Counted from the first letter of the stretch, positions 12,824-23,790 are shown. The stretch is 64,000 bases of DNA from Dictyophora rubrovolvata (GCA_029959195.1 CP114122.1:2542001-2606000), one strand, 5' to 3'. A program made the numbers and translations. Notes: generated from the sequence alone by a model not told the origin.

Positions 12824-13685
12824 TTATCTAAAATTCGACTGTTCTTTGTCCCACGAGACACTAGCCACTCCAATAGCGATGTCTGGTAATCCTTCAATAT
12901 CACGAGCTTCATGAGCTTCGTTCGTCAGTTTATTAGTGTCATCTGGTCGATGGGGTGATGGCATAGCGACCAGGATTGATACTTGTAGATTTACTTCATC
13001 CGGCTCGCTCTCAGGTTTAATCGGCGACCTTAGACCCGTTGGTGGTGGAGCCCCGAGATCGAATCTTCTGCCTGAGCCAGGCCATACTGCGATAATTATT
13101 TTATGAAAGAGCTCGCCACACGAGTAAAAGAACCGGTCAGTCGCCGACAACTGTGATAGATACGCGAGTGTTTGTCGGGCTTGGAGTGCTTCTGAAGCTT
13201 CCGTTGACGTCTGATCAGAGTGATCGTGTTGTATTGCTACGGACAGCGGCTAACAAAATTCAGCAAGTGAACTTTCGCAGAGTAAAAGTCGGAATAGATT
13301 ATACCATAAGTTCTTCCCATTTCTCCTTACCCCTGGAAGATATTGACACATCCCACAGCGCCGGCTCCTGCACCTCGGACGATTCATCATTCTGACTTGC
13401 TTCAAAGAGTCGACGTTGTCTTCTGCGTAAATCAAGGTAGTGACGAGAACCAAGACCGAAAATCATGAATATCTAGTTGGTAATTGAATATAAAATAGAA
13501 AAAAATGTAACGGAACAGAAACTTACAATAAAAAGAGCTAAAAAGCTAACAAGAAAACCGAAAAGCAAAGTCGAATTAGGCGGTCCGTGAGGCCCGATAT
13601 TTTGGCCAATACTAGTAGATCCATTTGATACTTGAGGTGTGCTTGTTGGAGCCATGAGCGGGGGCGATGTGAGCAAACCTGCCAT
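12824..13685 (-). CDS. Single-pass membrane protein of unknown function
   Basis: I know the general type as a conserved fungal membrane protein but not its function. The ATG at 13685 starts MAGLLTSPPLMAPTSTPQ, a Ser/Thr/Gly-rich region that could be extracytoplasmic. One membrane segment follows across the first splice, about STLLFGFLVSFLALFIIFMIFG, then a basic stop-transfer region (LRRRQRRLFEASQ). Further exons include QTSTEASEALQARQTLAYLSQ and a C-terminal domain VNLQVSILVAMPSPHRPD ... LPDIAIGVASVSWD, ending at a TAA at 12824. Three exons joined in phase (donors gtaagt and gtaagg) support the model. The basic flank suggests the C-terminal part faces the cytosol, by the positive-inside rule. 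Confidence 0.7.
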
Positions 13686-15378
13686 ATTGTGGCATGAAGG
13701 AAGGGGAGTGCACGCCCCCTAGGTAATGAGAATGACTGTCGCAAAAATGCCGAAGCTATATATACTACGTAGCGGAACGTGAGATTGTACCAAATTCTAT
13801 CAAATGATTGGTCAGACGGTCACTTGGACCGCAGTCGAGGCATGTTTTGTGCCGAGCGCGGATCCAAGCCCGAAGGTTTTTTTTTTCATATCCATGCCCT
13901 AATGTCGATGATAATTCACTTCGTAATTATTTAATACTCATAGGAGGCTCGCGATCATTTAGGAAGCAATTCGTAATTGTCATGTATCGTAAAGTTGTAA
14001 GAAATTTGTTCAATTATCGGGTTACTATCCCCAAAATGAAACTATTTAGCATTTGATTGATTTCCTTACTCGTTTCAATTAGGACAAGTGGTGAAAGATT
14101 ATCATCTTTCTCTTAAAAAACTTGACACCGGGAATGGACACGAAGTTCTACTTCGGAACTCCCGCACTTTTCTTTCTAGCATTCACCAAATCCTCTAATG
14201 GTTTTCTTACGTATATATATATATATATCCTGCCATGTTCAGGTCTCCCGGTTTAGACTTATCCTGATTGACCACTTCTTCACGTGTTCGATACTCGTCA
14301 TTGCAAAGTTCAAAGCTGGAAACACGTATATTATTCGACGTGAGACGCAGTCGTAGCACAATATATTGGGCATCTGCGAATATGACAAAAAATCCAAAAA
14401 TTCGTCGGTGAAAGTTCTAATGGCGTGCTTCCTTTTTACTTGAGACAAACTGCTGCCTTGTTTTCATCCTTGAGCTTGAGCGGCGACAGCATTTTGTCGG
14501 TGTTCGGGATGAAAGGTTATATGGAAGAAGCAAAAGGGATGTAAAATGTAAATATTCAATACTAATGGAGCAAATTTTGGTGGAAGACAATCTTACGATG
14601 TCGCATGATCAAAGTGTATCGTGGACTCATGAACCATGCGTCAAGAATTAATACATCGCCATTCTCTCTTGAAGTAGTTGCTGTGTTCGAACTCGCACTT
14701 GCTAATGTGGTCTTGAAGCCGCTGCTTTCAACGTGACTGGGTCGATCTAGGGCTTGTTGAGGCTGGCACTGGGCGCAGACTATAGGAGGTCGTGCCAGCC
14801 AGTGCCAGCCGCCTCTTGGCCACCTCAGGAGATTTCAAAGACAGGAAAACCACCACTTTTTCGTTCTCGTCAGTCGCTTCAAACATTCGAGTCTTGTGTT
14901 TCCAAAGACGTGAGAACAGGGCCTTTCGCTTTTCTCCGCTTTAAGAATCCGTTCCCGTCGCACATCCGACTGTCGACATTGTCAAACGTTCTTTTTTCAA
15001 AGCGGCTTCCTAAAAATTCAAACAAAACGGATTTCGTTTTATTGCCCATTTTGTAGATCCAAAGGATGGATTGCATAAGATAATGGAACAGATGATGCAG
15101 ATAAAGTTATTGTCCCTCTACGCGGGCGGCGGGCATTGTCAATTCGGAGTTAGCCAACAGACGGATCAAACTGCGTTTGTCAGCGGCAAGAGAACGGCGT
15201 CTTCCAATGATTCCTGCAGTTACGTGTCCACTAACCGTTAAAGCCCCAGCAAAAGTGGACCAATTCCCACGCGGCACGTAACAAAACAATCTGACTAAGC
15301 AATGTTCGTATCCATACTTTTTTTAGGTTCGCTCAGCGCAATTCTATCTTTATTTTAAAATGATAAGTAATAACAAAA
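13686..15378. other. Intergenic, with a short TA repeat
   Basis: No gene can be supported. A simple (TA) run of about 8-9 units lies at 14212-14228. The right end borders the 3' end of the MULE; I could not identify a terminal inverted repeat there. Confidence 0.4.
14212..14228. repeat. (TA)n microsatellite
   Basis: A perfect TA dinucleotide run of about 17 bases in intergenic sequence. It is a plain simple repeat with no visible role. Confidence 0.9.
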
Positions 15379-16723
15379 TCAATCTGCTGTTCTAATTTGA
15401 TATCCCATTGTATGACGAGACATGCGACTTTCTTGTAGGTTACGCGGCCAAGTCGTTTTCCGCACACGACCCGTAGATTCAACTCGGTTGATGGACTTTC
15501 GAAAGTTTTGTACGGCCTTGCCAACACCGGTTGTAAAACTACGTAGCCATATTGCATTTTTTGTGTCAATTTGTCCTGCAATAATATCAACACTTTCCCT
15601 CCAGTCATCCAGCTGTAGTTTGGCAAGAGCGCAAAGAGCATCGAGCTAGAATATAAGTTAGAATTGCAAGCGGAAAAAAAAGCAATCATACCTCTTCAAG
15701 CTCCTCTTCATCCGCATAAGGCCGGAGTTCTTCAGATGCTGGACTGTCTTGAAGATCCGGGTCAAAACTTATGTCGGGGTCGGGACTTGAGCTTTCATTG
15801 GTGTTTGCCTCACTATAAGTACTGGCAGGTCTTTTACCCAAAGAAACGGTTGGATCCAACAGGGCTCGCCAATTACCATTTGTAAGCATTAATTCATCAC
15901 CTAGATAATTATGGTCATCACCATCAGTAATGGATCCGTCATCTGGGTTGAGCCAAGGTGCAGCAGGTGCATCTATATGACAAAGAGCAGGATGCCGGTA
16001 AAGAGGCCTGACGCGGCGGCGAAAAACTTGTGCAAAAAAAGTATGTGGCGGTTGTGAAACGGATTGAACAAGATGCTTGCATAAGTGAAAAGAGTTATAC
16101 TTGAGTGCACCACAATTGCATATCCAGGTTTCGATGTCGGTTTGGTAGGTGCGTCCGCTTAATTGCATCTCCGCCAAACGGCTCCATTCCTTCTTGAACC
16201 GTATCTGAAAAGAAGTCATTTTCCGTGCTCTCCCGAATCGATGGACATCCTCCAAGTACACTGCACGAGCCATATAATTTGGAACAACTTTTGTTTTGAA
16301 TTATCCAAACTAGTTGATCAATGCGCGGTCGGACTAAATGATGCAGGTAATCGTGTTTTAGTTGTTTCCAAAAATTCTCAACTCCCATTGTTGTCCGCCA
16401 CCTCGAGATATATGGGGAGGATGACCGTGCCCAAAGTTTCCACATTTTAGGCTGATACCAAGAGGTCCATAAGTAAGCCCGCACTTCTCGCAACCCACAC
16501 GCATAGCAGAATTGATACATTTCGCGAACAGTGTCACGCTCCGCGTGCCACACCTTCCTTATTTTTTGGAAGTCCGATCCCATTCCGTTTATTTCCGTAC
16601 TCACCCCGCATCTCCGTAGCAATCCCATCCCATACTTGTCAGTACTCTGTCCGGACTTCAAGTCCGTCACCTTCCTTATGGGGAAACCGGCTCCTGACTC
16701 TTAGTAATAAGGAACGAAGATTT

Positions 16724-17075
16724 TATAATCATCACCCCTAGCTGTGTACAACCATATGCTACCTTTCCTTATTTATTCTTATCCCCATTTCCGTAGTTCC
16801 ATTCCCTCTTGTGTTTAAACCCCCAGTTTCCAGCTGTGGATCCCTAGTCTGAATATCAGCTTTATTAGTCTCATCTCATACTCTCTAAGTCCCTGCCACT
16901 CCGAAATTGAGGGATATATAAAGCTGGGCAAGTAGGCACAGCTTATAAGCTGAAGCCAAGTCCCTCGTCCTGTACTTCCATACTCTGTCTTCCACCTGTC
17001 CCCAGTGGTCTGGACTTTCTCGGAGACATCCAGGATAGTCCTGGACTGCCGTACGTAACAAACAGCTCGATTACA
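16724..17075 (+). mobile_element. Solo LTR (352 bp) inside the MULE
   Basis: This is a lone LTR of a retrotransposon fossil, family not assigned. It is flanked by a perfect 5-base direct repeat GATTT at 16719-16723 and 17076-17080. Its ends are near-inverted: TATAATC at the left and GATTACA at the right. It has a promoter-like TATATAAAG at about 16914-16922, which sets its orientation as plus. No internal retrotransposon genes remain, as expected after LTR-LTR recombination. The intact target duplication suggests a moderately recent insertion, younger than the MULE it entered. Confidence 0.75.
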
Positions 17076-17585
17076 GATTTCTGTCGCTGAGTGGTAGCCA
17101 GTAGCATCTGGGAATATTAGATGCTCGCAAAAATGTTTAGTGAATATATGCAGGATTTGTAGTCAATGTGGGGCTGGGCAAAAGACATAATTAGGATCAG
17201 GTGACCATCACTCATCTTCATCAAACATCCAGCCTGGACCGTCCTCACCATCAGTCTCTTCCTCGCATCCTTCAGTTTCAGCAGATTTGAGCAGAGAATC
17301 AAGTTCTTCATCCTCTTCTTCAGCTATTTCATCCATTTCAGAGAGTGCTGAGGACAGATTTTTTGACATAGACTCGGATTCTGCCTCTGGAAGGTTTGTC
17401 CGGTCTGTTAATGGAGGGAGTCGTATTTTGAGACATTCGCGTCCCGGTGCTGGTAACGCGCACACTTTTCCATTAAGCTTAATAGTCAATGTTGGTATCA
17501 TAAATTTAGCAGTGTATAAATTGTCCTATATATGAAGAATAAATTTAACCCTTTGATGAAGAATGAAAGAACTTTATACCGTTGG

Positions 17586-17992
17586 TGTCAGGGTATGCTA
17601 GCATCGTCCCCTTATTTTCCTTCGTTTATCTTCAGTTCTGGTTTATCTTATTCATTTCCTTATTTCTCGTATTTTATCCCACTCCCTGCATTCCCCCTTC
17701 CTTCCGTATTCCCTTCTTTCCCTCCAACAAGCGCTGAGTGCCCATTCTCATCAGAGCCATGGCCTAGGCCCTGGCTAAAGATCCGGGACCGGTGCGTATC
17801 CGCGCCCAGTCCATGAACCGAAGGCTGTGTATGGCTTTCGCTGTTTTTTCATAGTATATAGTTAGTAGCCCTAGAGGAGGGATCCCTAAGTTTGTTCTCT
17901 TAGGATCCCCTCCCTCTAGGTGAGTTAGTATTTTTCCAAAATACATTTTGCTTAGGACCCCCTCCCTCTAGTCTGAGTGAGTAGCCCTGACA
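17586..17992. mobile_element. Solo LTR (407 bp) inside the MULE, second family
   Basis: The element begins TGTCAGGG and ends CCCTGACA, a perfect 8-base terminal inverted repeat with the TG...CA ends of LTRs. The flanking 5-mers are GTTGG (17581-17585) and GTTAG (17993-17997), a target duplication with one difference. Inside, near 17870-17923, is an inverted pair built around cctagaggaggg and ccctccctctagg, with a third related copy at about 17953-17971. Its sequence is unrelated to the solo LTR at 16724. It sits between the MULE catalytic domain and the acidic linker. The one-base difference in the duplication suggests somewhat greater age. A non-autonomous DNA element with short inverted ends is the alternative. 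Confidence 0.7.
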
Positions 17993-19482
17993 GTTAGACC
18001 TTTTAGTTGTGCAATTGGGAGAAATGTCTTATCAATCCATGGAAATTCTCCATTCACCTAGACAACATTGTAATAGGTGGGCATTCACCATAGAATTGAG
18101 AGCCATTTTTTGATGGCCCTAAGACAATGCCAAAAACAAAGCTGGTGCTTTTTATTTGATAGTATTGACAACATGCTGTTGATCTCTGACATGTTTTTGT
18201 CTAAAAGTCCTACAATGGGATCAATGTTCCATTTTTCTTTGAAATGATTTAGAAATGTGGTAAGGTGACGCTCAATCCCTCTAGCAGAACCATTTTCTGA
18301 ACAGAGTAAACAGAACCCAAGTGGTAGACCAGTCACATAGGCCTTGCTAAGAAGAGCATAAAGCTTGAACTTCATGCCATTAGTTTCCCCTATGACATTA
18401 TCAGTAAATTTAGCTAGTATTATGGATGATGCACACATGTAGAATCTAATGCTACTTCTCTGATTCGACCACCCCACCTGATCAGTATATCCGGCAAACA
18501 CCAGGCCAAGGCACCAAACCCATCCTCAGCAGGAAGATCTATAATCTCGGCACAGTAGTATCCAGCATCATTCATCTTTTCTCCCACTTCTTCTAATAGC
18601 TTCTTTGCTGAATTTAGTTGATCCAGGTCATGTTTCCATTCAGATTGATTTAATTTTGACCAAATATAACTAACAGCATGTCTGCCAAACTGTGGCTTGG
18701 GATACCTTTTGAGAATATCATTCCATAACTGGTAACAAATTAATATTCTGAATACTAATTTATATGCATACTTACTTGAGTGACTGGTTCACGATATTGC
18801 TCTTTGATCAGCTCCCGAATATCTTCCAGCAGCGATATGACACAGTAGGGAACATGGTCTTCTTTATGTTGAATTTTGATACCAGCTTTCCAGTGTTGAT
18901 GCCAAATGACAATAGACAACCAACCATCACAGGAAAATGTTGATATGGAGGTCTTCTCACATTGCTTCTTGGGATCCACCACTTTTTTGTTCTGCTTCTG
19001 CTACTCTTTGTTTTGCACATAATAAAACATATACCGTGTTTTTTGTGACCCGGCATAGAAACTGTGATATCTGTGTGTTTCTCAGTTACTATCACAGAGA
19101 TTAATACAATGGCAAATACTGGAAGAAGTATCCCATTGCATTGCTTATTTTCTTGGCAACTTTCTGGGCTTGTGTCCGATAATCCGTAAGTGGTGAATCC
19201 TGGCATACATTTGATATGTCCAGGATGGCTTCTAATTCAACGACATTTTGAAATTCTGTAAGGATTGTGATGAAGCTGTCCAAGCTACATGATCTCAATG
19301 CCAGATCAATGTTTTCAGTGATTGTATTTTCTTTCTCTTCTTCTCTGCATGACTGTTGTCGCACACCAAAATCTTCCTAATAAGGAAACGTTCTGATTTT
19401 TGGTTCAAAGCGGAGTTTCAAACTACCAAAAACTTAACCGATACACCACAGCCTCTCGAAATCAAAACCCTTACAAAAAAAA

Positions 19483-20115
19483 ATGGCCGCATTTTCATTT
19501 CACTATACATCATCAATCTCTTTGCCCTTTCCAGCATCTCCCACCGAGTCATTACCCCCCTCCGACAATGAATCTATATCACCTTTTCGTTTTTCGCCTT
19601 CCAGTCCAAGGACATATGATTTGGATCTGCATACGACTCTTTATATCTATAGATTCCAATATGCAAGTCTTGACATCAACGAAGAAATGTACCTCCCGAA
19701 GTTCCCTCCACCTCTTATTATTCATCAATGCAGAAGTTCGGATTTGGTTCACCCCAGTCTCATGTTTGGAGAAAAGGTTTATATCGAGGAACGATTAGAC
19801 TGGTTTACAATTATCAACATTTATTCTACACCCGAATCAGCCATTAAAGACTCATATCGGATTTGGTTAGTGACACAAGAAGGGTTCGAATTTACATTCC
19901 TGGTTCTAGATGTGCCAAGTCGTTGGGTTGTCATGAAAAACATAAAAACGCAAAAACATAGCCCATATAGACTGGCCAATCTTGTTCCTGTAGATCCTCA
20001 AATGTCTCGTTTTTCACCCCATTCGCCAGAACCAATATCTCTCCCCTCTTCTCCATCCAAACGATCCTTCCGAAAGATCCGACGTGTTTGCTCAAACCTT
20101 CTTGGACGAAATTAG
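19483..20115 (+). CDS. Orphan protein, first of a tandem paralog pair
   Basis: I do not recognise this family. A single exon encodes 210 residues from MAAFSFHYTSSIS. The N-terminal 45 residues are Ser/Pro-rich; the middle looks folded (TTLYIYRFQYASLDINEE, DSYRIWLVTQEGFEFTFLVLDVPSRW); the C-terminus is basic and Ser-rich (SKRSFRKIRRVCSNLLGRN). No membrane segment or signal peptide is clear. The next gene, starting 106 bases downstream on the same strand, shares the layout and a FLxxDVP motif, so the two look like diverged duplicates. It lies about 110 bases from the N-terminal end of the MULE on the opposite strand. Confidence 0.6.
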   Translation: MAAFSFHYTSSISLPFPASPTESLPPSDNESISPFRFSPSSPRTYDLDLHTTLYIYRFQYASLDINEEMYLPKFPPPLIIHQCRSSDLVHPSLMFGEKVYIEERLDWFTIINIYSTPESAIKDSYRIWLVTQEGFEFTFLVLDVPSRWVVMKNIKTQKHSPYRLANLVPVDPQMSRFSPHSPEPISLPSSPSKRSFRKIRRVCSNLLGRN

Positions 20116-20220
20116 GACAAAAGGCTTGATTAGGATAAGCGATTAGATTTGTATTTCATCTCCTTCTTTCTTTCTGGACATTTCATTAGCGCTTAAAAAT
20201 TTTGGTTAACTCATATCATC

Positions 20221-20799
20221 ATGTCAGACAATAACGATACTCCTACTTCCCCTATTCCCCTTTTTCAACTCCCTTTCTTCCCTTTTGAATATCGTTCTTC
20301 TCTCAGATTCGGACCCAACCCTAATTTCCTCTCACAACTTCGTGTTTACAATACTCTTGTTTCTGAAATTGATGTTGACCCCTCCACAATGCTTCCGATT
20401 ACTCCACAGCCACTAATGGAGATTACTATTCCTTATAACGATCTGGAGATAGGATATCCACGAGCTTTAACCCTGTACAAACGAACCAACATCAATGTCA
20501 TGGACGAATCATATGAGTTTGTCGAGTTCCTTTCAACAAATAGTCAAGAAGAATCAATCTGGAGACTGGTCTTTCATCATCAATTTCGAAGTTATACTCA
20601 ATTCTTATTCATAGACGTACCCCTATCTGCCATCCCATCCCCTCCTGACTACTCTGTTGGAAATCAAACCCTCCCTTCCTATTCCAATCTCCAATCCAAT
20701 CTCGTTCAAGATCTGGTATTGTTAAGCGTTGCCATAGCCATTATTATTGCGCCACAGCCACGAAGAAGAAGATCTCATCAACAAGAACCAGATCAGTAA
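20221..20799 (+). CDS. Orphan protein, second of a tandem paralog pair
   Basis: I do not recognise this family. A single exon encodes 192 residues from MSDNNDTPTSPIPLFQLPF. Compared with the gene just upstream it keeps the order LRVYNTLVSEIDVDP ... QPLMEITIPYNDLEIGYP ... SIWRLVFHHQF ... FLFIDVPLSAIPS, which lines up with LYIYRFQYASLDINE ... PPLIIHQCRSSDLVHP ... SYRIWLVTQEG ... FLVLDVPSRW. A hydrophobic stretch near the C-terminus (VLLSVAIAIIIAPQ) before a basic tail PRRRRSHQQ could be a membrane anchor, which the paralog lacks. Function is unknown. Confidence 0.6.
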   Translation: MSDNNDTPTSPIPLFQLPFFPFEYRSSLRFGPNPNFLSQLRVYNTLVSEIDVDPSTMLPITPQPLMEITIPYNDLEIGYPRALTLYKRTNINVMDESYEFVEFLSTNSQEESIWRLVFHHQFRSYTQFLFIDVPLSAIPSPPDYSVGNQTLPSYSNLQSNLVQDLVLLSVAIAIIIAPQPRRRRSHQQEPDQ

Positions 20800-21541
20800 G
20801 AAGTTTGGGATGATAAGATTATAGTTTTGGGTAAGAGGTAGCACGAGAAGTGCCAGATGGTGATTTTGGTAAAGCTATGCTGGGAATCCGGTTTCATCGT
20901 CTTCTTTTGATCTCTTTTTGTTTCTCTTTTGTTTCTCTTTTTTGTTTCAACATATTTCTCCTATTCCCCCTAACCACATATGTGATTCCCCTTTTTTTCT
21001 GTAATTGTATCCTCCATCGTTTTCTCCTTTTTCTTTTGTTTCTTTGTTCTCTTTTTGTTTCCTTTTGTTATCATGATGAATGATGAGTGATCATTCCGCT
21101 TTCCTTTATGTTTCCAAACGGTATAAATACTGCATGTAAATACATGTAACAGCAGCAATCTACCAGAATGGTTGTCTCAAGTTTAGTTCAGTTTAAGTCA
21201 AGTTCAAGTCAAGTTTCGTCTCTAGTCTATTTCTACGCTCACGTCTATTTCTTTGGATTACTCTGAGTGAGGCCTCGGAGTATAAACTCAACGATTTGTA
21301 TTGTTGTTGAAGCCTTACTAACTTTAAAACAGATTATCATCGCTGTATTATCGACGGCGTATTGACTCACTATTTTTATCGCAACTCACATTTATCGTCC
21401 CCCTCACACACACATAATCTTAGGATCATCATTTTTTTGTTGTTGTTGGTTTTATATCGACGCACACACACTCACTAAATATCATATTATTCCCCCACCC
21501 TCCTCCTTACGAAATCAGCACCAGGACCCGCTCCACGGAGA
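20800..21541. other. T-rich intergenic stretch
   Basis: From about 20900 to 21070 the plus strand is very T-rich (repeated tttgtttctctttt). It is followed by a TATAAATA box at 21122-21129 and short direct repeats of the type agttcaagtcaagtt near 21190-21215. The layout resembles a promoter or LTR-like region, but I found no matching element ends or target duplication. Confidence 0.35.
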
Positions 21542-21787
21542 CTAGACGGCCTCAAACAAAATATCTTCATAGTTTTTCCGATTGTATATATAGCTATGAC
21601 ATTTAGCTATTATCTTCGGATCGTTACACCATTTACAATTTTTACTTATTTCCAAACATACACCACATGTTTTTGCATGTTCGCCCTTTTGTGAACCACG
21701 AGTAAGGATAGGGAATTTGTTGACCGGAAGAAGTCTAAGACATCTTGAACACTTGATATCTTTCGTGCCAGCTTCAATGTCGCCCAT
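21542..21787 (-). CDS. Small Cys-rich (zinc-ribbon-like) protein
   Basis: The ATG at 21787 gives 81 residues from MGDIEAGTKDIKCSRCLRLLP. It has two CxxC pairs, CSRC and CGVC, separated by about 28 residues with KTC before the second, and a further CKWC. This matches a pattern of small fungal proteins with a CxxC ... F ... KTCxxC layout that probably binds zinc. An upstream in-frame Met at 21901 would add 38 residues that do not look coding. Function is unknown; DNA or RNA binding is only a guess. Confidence 0.5.
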   Translation of the reverse strand: MGDIEAGTKDIKCSRCLRLLPVNKFPILTRGSQKGEHAKTCGVCLEISKNCKWCNDPKIIAKCHSYIYNRKNYEDILFEAV

Positions 21788-22077
21788 CTGAAATAGAATT
21801 ACATCAGTAATTATTTTTGTATTCAATGGGAATGGGAAGGCGAACCCGATGAATCTGATGGGTTGGTGAGGGACGCAGACGCGGAACTGATACGCGTGCA
21901 TTAGTCAGTCACATTAGTCAGCTGCCGGTTCTTGCCGCGTGGGAATTGGTCCACTTTTGCTGGGGCTTAACATTCAGTTACGTGTCCCACATGTCACAAT
22001 AATGAATCAAATCCATGTATTTTGCGCATATTTCTACAATAACTATCTATTCAAGTTTCCTCGTCTCAAATTCACAT

Positions 22078-23440
22078 TCATTTTTTCTTAACCAACCTCC
22101 CACTTTCATTACCCTGTGCATCTTCAAATTGGAGATACCAATAATCGGCGCACCCATCAATGCCTATCAAAGTAAGTCCTTCGGGCGGAATAGCCTCAAA
22201 TGGCAAATCGTCAATGTCATAGGTTGGATAGGGCGTTTCACTACTAGACTCTGGTCTAATGGTTTGAATGGTTCTCGTCGAGGACACCGATCCGGAATGT
22301 AAAAATTCGTTAAAAGTTCCGACAGACGCACCGTGGGTGGTGAAGGAATACGTATCGGAGAAAGCCGTTGATGCCTCAGACACAAAATTGCTCGGGCGGA
22401 CTGGTGATCTGACCGCCGAAGAGGAAGCAGCGCGGGCAGGACTTTCAGAAGAATAACCAGTAGAAGAGATGGAAACACTCGATGTAGCCGCCTGTATTGG
22501 TGGAGGTGTCGCTTCAGGTCCTTGTGCGCTGTTAACGACTGGCCAATATTCTTTGTAAAACGTCAATGCCTTGGCTACTTCTTCAGCGCTGAGATATCCC
22601 CCCACTTCAGGCGTAGCATTCTGTGGCTGTGCGGCGTCGCTTCGGTTCGTCCCGTTTTTTCTGGTAACCTTCTCTTTTGAAGTTTTCTTGAAAATCCATC
22701 AGAAAAAGTAAAAAACGGTGGAGCGATTTTACTCACCGGTACCGCAGGAATATCGTTTTCAGCAAAATTATTGTCTTCTTCCTCGGACACAGATACATAA
22801 AGGTCGTCATCAGAGTCATATCCAGAATCGGCATCTTCAACAGCCGGACCGGATGCGCCTTTCCTGGCCTCTCCTTTGTTTGCTTGGCTTGGCTCCCTTG
22901 CAGGTTTCGCGTCATCAGAAAAGGGAGATTCTTCCTTTGTTTCAACAGGAGGAAGGGGTCGTGGTCGCGTTAATAAATATGGAGGTGGTTCACGTTGGTG
23001 TGTTGAAATTGCCCGCCTTCTGGCGGGAACTTCACCTAAGGAATCCTCGTTGTCCTCTAGAGAGTGTGGACCTACTATATTGTGATGGTTAAACGAACTA
23101 TCAACAATGAATTAGGACAATGCATTCTCAAGGCAAGACCATATCACTTACAGGGCCTGTGACTGGCTCCGCCGAATCGTCGACGTGCTTGCACGATTCC
23201 TATTGGAGAAAAGATCACCTATACAATGTGGGATCCATTGGGATCCTGTATGAGATACAAGTTCACCAGCGATAGCTATATTCCCCTGTGGGGAGCAAGC
23301 CATCAACCGTCGGTGAGCCTATAGTCTCACCAGGTCCACAAAGACCATCCCAACTTGTCAGTCGTTTGACCCAATAACAAGAACTCATATTTCTTACCAT
23401 TTTTCTTGTCGTTTGGAGTTGGAACTTCAGGCCCCGTCAT
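22078..23440 (-). CDS. Multi-exon, largely disordered hypothetical protein
   Basis: I do not recognise this gene. The proposed ATG is at 23440 (MTGPEVPTPNDKKN), with a donor gtaaga right after. A short exon (GNIAIAGELVSHTG), then NRASTSTIRRSQSQA, lead to a long exon from about 23095 with HNIVGPHSLEDNEDS, a Pro-rich PPPYLLTRPRPLPP and an acidic DSGYDSDDDLYVSVSEEED. After an intron near 22690, the last exon starts near GYLSAEEVAKALTFYKEYWP and ends ESGRLVKKK at 22078. Most of the protein is low complexity; only the last 40 residues (LTLIGIDGCADYWYLQFED) look folded. It starts about 90 bases from a small gene on the opposite strand, so the two may share a promoter. Confidence 0.5.
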
Positions 23441-23527
23441 ATGGGTATTCCGAATTAAATAATCGCGCCGATTTCTTATCATTGGCCCGAAGGGGAACTC
23501 TTCATGCGGGTGTGGAGGCAGTGAATT

Positions 23528-23790
23528 ATGGTGGGTAAACCTGAAGCAACAGAAGGTAGAGGAGGGTTGGATGGGTATGTGAATTTGGAAGAGTTTGATA
23601 AGGCGGTGTTGGACCTGTTACCGAGAGTGAAGAGTTTTCCTAGCAGAAATGGCATATTGGAAGGTTGGGAGGAGGGGTGTGTAGTTGAGATGGTAAGAAA
23701 ACACGGGAACGCAGGTTTGTGATTGACTTGCTCCGTAACCGTATTCAGGCTTATATGTATGTAGTTCAGTTGGGCTTGAAAGCAAGATAG
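23528..23790 (+). CDS. Small two-exon hypothetical protein
   Basis: The ATG at 23528 opens MVGKPEATEGRGGLDGYVN. The first exon (23528-23692) ends at a good donor (gtaaga) and joins in phase to a 21-base exon (23770-23790), giving 61 residues ending VVEMLGLKAR. The sequence LEEFDKAVLDLLPRVKSFPS looks helical. I do not recognise it; it could be the 3' part of a longer gene, though the gene at 23440 on the other strand leaves little room upstream. Confidence 0.35.

Larger units (their letters stand above)
15379..19370 (-). mobile_element. Mutator-like (MULE) DNA transposon, decayed, carrying two solo LTRs
   Basis: The minus strand reads a MULE transposase in family order. From the right: N-terminal KKISNAMGYFF near 19110; a zinc/DNA-binding-like FSCDGWLSIVIW and KIQHKEDHVPY (18755-18982); LPAEDGFGALAWCLPDILIRWGGRIREVALDST (18420-18550, given here in parts) with a catalytic Asp; the MULE domain YALLSKAYVTGLPLGF, LLDKNMSEINS and KHQLCFWHCLRAIK (18085-18370); an acidic linker ending DGPGWMFDED (17208-17501); LREVRAYLWTSWYQPKMWKLWARS; the SWIM zinc finger CNCGALKYNSFHLCKHL (about 16060-16130); and a C-terminal tail with TGRVRKTTWPRNLQ to a TGA at 15379. 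Several in-frame stops and frame changes show it cannot code for a whole enzyme. Two solo LTRs inserted at 16724 and 17586. Terminal inverted repeats and the target duplication were not found, so the outer limits are those of the coding remains. Confidence 0.85.

Noticed and set aside
16637-17060. A first reading of the solo LTR as TGTCAGTACTC... to ...GTAACA.
   Set aside because: No target duplication; the borders 16724-17075 have a perfect GATTT repeat and near-inverted ends.
20861-21540. LTR-like region with TATAAATA and short direct repeats.
   Set aside because: No matching TG...CA ends and no target-site duplication could be placed.
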